Shown here in pieces: positions 59,197 to 64,000 of a stretch of DNA of 64,000 bases. Source of the DNA: Clonostachys chloroleuca. Its lineage: Eukaryota > Ascomycota > Sordariomycetes > Hypocreales > Bionectriaceae. A model generated the notes under the pieces. The model was not told where the DNA came from, did not search any database, and saw only the letters and a program-made list of their open reading frames with translations. A program made the position numbers and the translations under genes. The DNA is taken from assembly GCA_037952775.1 (NCBI GenBank), contig JBANAY010000003.1, positions 10,664,001 to 10,728,000 of the forward strand. Reading direction: 5' to 3'. Within the stretch, counting starts at the first letter, position 1. Each line of letters starts with the position of its first letter.

Positions 59197-59699
59197 TATG
59201 GCCATCAACATGGCACCCAATGATGTCATCTGTACTTTGCGTTTTGGTCTTTTCCCTCAGCTCCAATGTTTCGCATTTGCTTTCGCGCTCTGGCCTTGAC
59301 AATACCTTCTTGGCTTACATACATTTTGCATCGAGACTTTATCTCACCGGGGCTTTTATCATTCAGAAATTAGGAAAGGGATCTACAGGTGGATGGTTAT
59401 TGGATATACTTTCCTCCATCTTTCTTGCATTATTGGCGTTTCGACCCTGGTTGGGTCATGACAGTTTAGATGAGAACAAGATTTACATTGAACTTACAGG
59501 AGTATCTCAGTTTTTTTCTCATCAAAATCATATTTTGAATTCCGATGAGATTTTCTACAGTCACTAGATAGCAGCAAGATTTTGAATACAATCACCTGAC
59601 TTCTATTAGGCCAGTTTCGTGATGGCCGTCTTAACATTTGGACACATTCGCATATATTGTGATGTCAGATGAGGTGAAATACAATGCAATCGGGGCCGG
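59197..59699. other. Intergenic between convergent genes
   Basis: 3' flanks of the 548-residue protein gene (+) and the glycosylasparaginase gene (-). A 115-codon open frame (59220-59567) is AT-rich and has no family support. Confidence 0.45.
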
Positions 59700-60746
59700 T
59701 TACAGCTCCCGACGCAAACTCTCAACAGGCTCGACTGAAACAACCACAGTCTCCTTCATAGACCCTCCGCGGTAGGCATACGTAAACGTCCACCCGCTGG
59801 CGGCGCCGCCGTGGTTCCCGTCCTTGTCGACGACGACGATGCCGCTCGACACCTCGGGGTACTTGCTGACCATGCGCCGCACGGCATCCTCCGCCGCCTC
59901 CTTCGGCGCCATGCCCCGCCGCAGGTTCTCGACGGCCTGGTAGCACGGCAGGAAGCGCATCATGATGTCGCCGTCCCCCGTGGCGCCGCAGCCGCCCACG
60001 TCGCCGTCGACGTAGGAACCGGAACCCGTGATGGGGCCATCGCCGACGCGGCCGGGGACCTTGTGCGAGGCGCCGTTGGTGGAGGTGCCCGCCGCCATGG
60101 AGCCGTCCTGGTGGATGGCGATGAGGGAGATGGTGTCGTGGGAGGCCTGGCGGGTATCGATCCTCGTTGCGAGCTGTCTCAGGGGAGCGTAGGGCCCGCA
60201 GGAGGCCTCGGGGTCCGGGGAGACGTTGAGGCGGTAGTTGGGCTGGCAGCTGGCGGCGCGCCAGGACGTGCACTTCTCGAGGGAGGCCGGGGTGGTGAGG
60301 TCCTCCTCCACGAAGCCGTTCTGGACGGCGAAGGCGGTGGCCAGGTCGCCGGCGAGTAAGGTGTGGGAGGTGTGCTCGAGGACGGCCCGGGCGACGGAGG
60401 CGGCGTGCTTGACGCGGCGGAGGGCGGCGACGGCGCCCGACTTCATGGTGGTGCCGTCCATGATCATGGCGTCGAGGGTGGTCTCGCAGTTCTCGTCGGG
60501 CGAGCCGCCGAAGCCGACGCTGCCGTCGCACTGGTTGTCCTCGCAGGTGGTGCAGCCGATCTCGACGGCGTCCAGGGCCGTGACCGAGCCGTTGGACTTG
60601 TGCAGCGCGAGGAAGGCCGCGTCCGTGGCGGCGGTGAAGGGGCCGCCCCAGGTGTTGATGACGAAGGGGAGGGCCTTCGAGGAGGGGGCGGCCACAGTGA
60701 GGCCTGTGTGCGCCAATGCGAGGGGGAGGAGCTTCTGGATGATCAT
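59700..60746 (-). CDS. Glycosylasparaginase (N4-GlcNAc-L-asparaginase), Ntn-hydrolase, 348 aa
   Basis: Single exon. Signal peptide at about 1-20 (MIIQKLLPLALAHTGLTVAA). An Ntn hydrolase that self-cleaves before Thr205 (SHDT|ISLIAIH), making alpha and beta chains with Thr205 as N-terminal nucleophile. Family motifs are WGGPFTAATDAA, the substrate-binding VPGRVGDGPITGSGSYVD and GGCGATGDGDIMMRFLPCYQ. It hydrolyses the GlcNAc-Asn bond of N-glycopeptides, a late step of glycoprotein turnover in vacuole or secretory route. Cysteine pairs (65/68/73/87; 159/167/183) resemble those of the lysosomal enzyme. GC content is clearly higher than in surrounding DNA, as is that of the SDR gene nearby. Intact. 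Confidence 0.92.
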   Translation of the reverse strand: MIIQKLLPLALAHTGLTVAAPSSKALPFVINTWGGPFTAATDAAFLALHKSNGSVTALDAVEIGCTTCEDNQCDGSVGFGGSPDENCETTLDAMIMDGTTMKSGAVAALRRVKHAASVARAVLEHTSHTLLAGDLATAFAVQNGFVEEDLTTPASLEKCTSWRAASCQPNYRLNVSPDPEASCGPYAPLRQLATRIDTRQASHDTISLIAIHQDGSMAAGTSTNGASHKVPGRVGDGPITGSGSYVDGDVGGCGATGDGDIMMRFLPCYQAVENLRRGMAPKEAAEDAVRRMVSKYPEVSSGIVVVDKDGNHGGAASGWTFTYAYRGGSMKETVVVSVEPVESLRREL

Positions 60747-61709
60747 TGTGGGCGACGGGGATGCTTTCCTATTGAATTGGTCTCCTTTGGCGATGCAGCA
60801 CGCGGGGAGAGGACGGAATAGACTTGGGCTCGCTCAGAAGCATGAGCGGCTAGTGAGGGGGATAGAGATGGCCCATGCAATTGTCTGGCTTGATTATCAC
60901 CGCTACCTTCCTATCCAGGGATCACGCAGCTGGACGATAGAGCCCATGATCATCAGTCTGATTGGGCCCGAGGGGAGAGGTGTATTTTGCCGGATAAGAG
61001 AGCAATCTGTCATTCGAGGCAAAGACAAGCCCGGAGTTGTTGATTTGAGAGACGAGGAAACATTCGCTTGTAGTTGGACAGTGAGGGGTCATTCCCAGCG
61101 TGTGATATTGCTATGCCTCAGCCAGAACATGATTGAGGTTGAGGGTAGCCGTTTTACTTCCAGACTCAAACTGCTGTTTTGTCTGCAAGGCATGCTGGAT
61201 CGCTTGTTAATCACAGTTGCATTTCCAGGGCCTCGGATTTTTCGGTGCTCGGACTGACCATTTGCGGTGGACGAACCTCGCTTCGAGGTCAACGTTCGAC
61301 GTCATCTCCGGCTTCACGTCACATTCCACCACCCAAATGCCGCCCCTAGCTGCCAGCCCTAAATAAAGGTGCTCGGACAATACAGAGATCCATCCTATGC
61401 AGGGCGCTTACGCTCTAATGCAGCCCACTTATGGTTAACTAACCCAGTCTTTATCATCACGTCCGTAAACTCCAAATCGCCAAGAGCTTCCTCGGACTTA
61501 AGCTTACACTGGCCGGAACCTCAACCAAGAGAAAAAGTATATAAATGAAAGGCAATATTCAGATAAAATGAAGAAGAAATACAATCATCTGCATCAATTG
61601 ACTACTCTTGACTGTTCCTCCTTCAGGAATTCAAAATCTAATATACCTGCTTCATCACCAGATCCATCACCATCTTCCCACTTACACGCTTCCACGCTTG
61701 CAAGACATC
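60747..61709. other. Divergent promoter region of glycosylasparaginase and SDR genes
   Basis: 963 bp, open frames here run over from shadows of the asparaginase gene and are not supported. A TATA box for the SDR is listed separately. Confidence 0.5.
61538..61545 (+). promoter_or_regulatory. TATA-like element of the SDR gene
   Basis: TATATAAA about 165 bp upstream of ATG 61710 in an AT-rich stretch, in an otherwise mixed-GC region. A plausible core promoter. Confidence 0.5.
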
Positions 61710-62584
61710 ATGACCACCCCAGTCTGGTTCATCACCGCCGCCTCCTCCGGCTTCGGCCGCGAAATCGCCCTCCAGGCCCTCCAGCGCGGGCACACCGTCG
61801 TCGCCACCGCCCGCAACGCGGACCGCATCGCCCACCTCCGCGACGCCGGCGCCCACACCCTCGCCCTCGACGTCACCGCCGACCCGGCCACCCTCAAGGC
61901 CGTGGCCGACGACGTGATCGCCCGCTTCGGCCGCGTCGACTACCTCATCAACGCGGCGGGCTACATCCTCGACGCCGCCATCGAGGAGGCCACCCCCAAG
62001 GAGATCTTCGACGCCTTCAACACAAACGTCTTCGGCGCCGTCGCCACCATCAAGGCCTTCCTCCCCCACCTACGCGCCCAGCCGCCCCTCGACAACACAG
62101 GAACCAGGGCCACCCTCGTCGCCTTCGGCAGCCTGGGCAGCTGGATCGGCGGCCCCACCTACGGCGTCTACGCCATGACCAAGTGGTCCTGCTCCGCGCT
62201 CATGGAGTCCCTCGCCGCCGAGGTCGCCAGCTACGGCATCCGCGCCACCGTCGTCGAGCCGGGCTACTTCCGCACGGGGTTCCTCAACCCGGGCGCCAAG
62301 GTCGTCTCCAAGGAGCGCCTGCCCGCCTACGAGGACCCGTCATCGGCGGCGGGTCAGGTCCGCGCCGCGCTGCTGACCACCGACGGCAACCAGCCCGGCG
62401 ATGTCGTCAAGGGGGCAAGACCATCGTGGACATCCTAACGGGCACTGGTGTCGCCGAGGGGAAGAAGCTGCCCGTGAGGATCGTCCTCGGGACGGACTGC
62501 GAGGAGACTATTCGCGGCAAGATCAAGCAGACCGAGGGTATCTTGGAAGAGTGGAAGGATGTCATCCGTGGCACTGACTATTAG
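61710..62584 (+). CDS. Short-chain dehydrogenase/reductase, about 291 aa, with a 1-nt frameshift
   Basis: Intronless. Classical SDR: cofactor motif ITAASSGFG (8-16, a variant of TGxxxGxG), ARN after beta2 suggesting NADP(H), LDVT (53-56), NAAG (81-84) and the catalytic YAMTK (Tyr154, Lys158). An oxidoreductase of unknown substrate in the cytosol. The frame breaks late, after GDVVKG: the reading resumes one base out of step as GKTIVDILTGTGVAEGKKLP and ends EEWKDVIRGTDY at TAG 62582-62584. The break is in a run of five G (62412-62416); six would give a continuous protein of usual length, whereas the literal frame stops early at 62438. Very GC-rich third positions (many C/G-ending codons), like the neighbouring asparaginase gene. 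An upstream in-frame extension from 61608 is unlikely to be coding. Confidence 0.86.
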
Positions 62585-62941
62585 TGTGCGAAACACGAAC
62601 GGTAGTCGAGAGTATATATGTGATAATTCATGAAAAGGGGGGGGGGGGGACTTACCTAATGTTAGCATACACGAACGGATATATAAAGAATAAAGCGTGT
62701 CTTTCAAGTGTGTAGTAACCAATTTTGATAATTCATAATATAACTCTCCTGTATATCCACAGTTCGGAACCAACCTTCATACCATGTTTATGGCCACCAA
62801 TAACCTGCTGAAGAAGCAAACATACAAGACTCCAAGCGTCAATTTCGTATAGGACTTTGTTCGTGGCTATGTCGCCTTTTTTTTTTTTTTGTTGAGAATG
62901 TGATTTATACAAAAACATAACTTAGTTATTTTCGTTGCTCT
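62585..62941. other. Intergenic with G13 and T14 runs
   Basis: Between the 3' ends of the SDR (+) and GH47 (-) genes. A G13 run at 62637-62649 and a T14 run at 62877-62890 stand out. No ORF of interest. Confidence 0.55.
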
Positions 62942-64000
62942 TCACGCATGTGTTTGCGCCCTTCTCAAGGGGTGCCCCTCCGTATTAAATACCCAGTCGT
63001 CCAGGCTGACGAGGCTCGACTCGGAGAAGATCAAGTAAAAGTACTTGAGGGTCTCCGCCGTCCAATAGCTGTCCATGGAGTCCAGCTTGCCGGCCGCGTC
63101 CTTGTCAGTCTCGCTGTCCTTGTCGGTGGTCTTACCCTCCTTCTTTTCCTCCTCCAGTTCCTGGGGGTCTTCTCTTCCTTAGGGTTGACATCGCGCACTG
63201 CGCTATTTGCCAACTTAGTCCTGGTCAGCTTGTCGATGGCCTGCCACATATCCCAGGCCACGTCCCGCCAATGCGAGTTGCCGGTGGTTCGGAACAAGAT
63301 GAAGACACTCTCAATGGCTTCAGGGCGAAGGAGGTAGCGAGGGTCCGTAATGCGCGTGATGCCCTTGGGAAGACGCTCTTCCAGGATGGTCTTCTTCACG
63401 TCTCTGCTTGACGTCTGCTTAATGATACCCTCGTGCCACTTAGAGTCGTCCCAGAGACAGGGCTCCAGGGAAGGGCAGGACCTGAAGTAGAGCGACTCGG
63501 GCATCACGCCCGAGATCATGCTCGAGTAGGCCCAGGCGCACCCGGTAGTAAGCTTGGCACCGGTAGCGACCTGGGATTCGTTCGCCAGCAAGCGCCCGCC
63601 GAGGGCGAACATACCACCCGCGGAGCATGCCGTGTGGGAGGCGGTGGTGTCGAGCCTAATCTCTGGGGAACCGTCCTTCTTGTTCTTGACCGACTGGGCA
63701 GACCCCGAGAAGAGAATATCGTCACCGTTGGGGGTCATGGGCCGGTAGATAAGGTGTTTCATAATGGCCTCGACGCTCTTGCCATACATGTCGCCGTAGA
63801 CGCCCTGGGTGTTGCCCAGCAAAGCTGTCATCTTGATCAGGTACTCGTACAAGCTGTCGGACGTGGCACCAAGAGAGTAATCCTTGGCGAGGTCTACCTT
63901 GCCCTCAGCAGGCGAGGTGCCGTGAGCCCATAGACCCGGGATCTTGGTGGTCATCTGCGCCTCAGCAAACATATCGGTGATGCGCTGGATAGCGTCGTAG
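62942..64000 (-). CDS. GH47 alpha-1,2-mannosidase, C-terminal part, with a 1-nt frameshift
   Basis: Minus-strand gene entering from the right edge, so start and N-terminus are outside the window. It belongs to glycoside hydrolase family 47, calcium-dependent class I enzymes that trim mannose from N-glycans in ER/Golgi or act as secreted forms. Signatures are YSLGATSDSLYEYLIKMTAL, HTACSAGGMFALGGRLLA, LLRPEAIESVFILFRTTGN and, after the break, LDSMDSYWTAETLKYFYLIF and DDWVFNTEGHPL with the Thr-Glu calcium site near the end. The literal frame derails after EEKTP at a run of five C (plus-strand G 63163-63167); six would continue as QELEEEKKEG into the conserved C-terminus, ending at 62942. A Lys/Glu/Asp-rich insert lies just after this point. 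Confidence 0.88.

Noticed and set aside
60238..61257. 339-codon plus-strand open frame
   Set aside because: Antisense to the high-GC glycosylasparaginase gene; long antisense frames are expected from its codon bias.

Overview
This window is nuclear DNA of a filamentous ascomycete, most likely a Sordariomycete. The evidence is protein-coding genes split by short introns (about 55-200 nt, mostly 55-90) with GT..AG ends, 5' UTRs rich in pyrimidines, protein families restricted to filamentous fungi (modin-like, PIR-like, CFEM-like), and a Fot1/pogo-type transposon carrying C-to-T / G-to-A damage of the kind left by repeat-induced point mutation (RIP). I saw no rRNA, convincing tRNA, CRISPR or operon structure. 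The exon coordinates given were worked out by hand from splice signals, reading phase and family alignment from memory; none has transcript support.

Layout. 0.9-3.3 kb: modin-like membrane protein (-). 4.1-5.1 kb: thioesterase-like protein (-). 7.7-8.2 kb: membrane-anchored LysM protein (+). 9.2-12.8 kb: importin-beta Kap123 (+). 13.25-13.58 kb: a MITE-like element. 14.5-15.5 kb: PIR-like cell-wall protein (+). 16.2-17.1 kb: U1-type zinc-finger splicing factor (+). 17.7-18.6 kb: dienelactone hydrolase (+). 19.4-22.4 kb: TAPT1/DUF747 membrane protein (+). 22.8-24.6 kb: GPI transamidase subunit Gpi16 (-). 25.1-26.0 kb: U1 snRNP factor Luc7 (+). 26.5-27.8 kb: RGG-rich coiled-coil protein (-). 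28.0-29.9 kb: dead Fot1/pogo transposon. 31.3-31.9 kb: SANT/Myb-like small gene (+). 32.1-34.0 kb: decayed minus-strand coding sequence. 35.2-37.2 kb: MFS sugar transporter (+). 37.6-38.3 kb: small secreted protein (-). 40.5-43.3 kb: Dug2 (+). 43.6-45.2 kb: carnosine N-methyltransferase-like N2227 protein (-). 45.9-46.5 kb: secreted Cys/His-repeat protein (+). 47.2-48.4 kb: ankyrin and SDR relics. 49.3-50.2 kb: CFEM-like single-pass membrane protein (-). 50.2-57.5 kb: long stretch with no gene I can support. 57.5-59.2 kb: conserved Arg/Ser-rich fungal protein (+). 59.7-60.7 kb: glycosylasparaginase (-). 61.7-62.6 kb: short-chain dehydrogenase (+). 62.9 kb to the right edge: GH47 alpha-mannosidase (-, partial).

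Functional themes. Housekeeping genes (Kap123, Luc7, U1-zinc-finger protein, Gpi16, TAPT1, Dug2) are interleaved with surface and secreted proteins. GPI16 and LUC7 share a 419-bp divergent promoter. DUG2 (glutathione / Cys-Gly degradation) and the carnosine-type methyltransferase are convergent neighbours. Glycosylasparaginase and GH47 mannosidase both act on N-glycoproteins and sit close together.

Most notable pattern. Four otherwise well-preserved genes (GPI16, the RGG-rich protein, the SDR and GH47) are each broken by exactly one nucleotide, and in each case the break maps to a C/G homopolymer of 4-6 nt. The simplest reading is systematic homopolymer-length error in the assembly, so these genes are probably intact in the organism.
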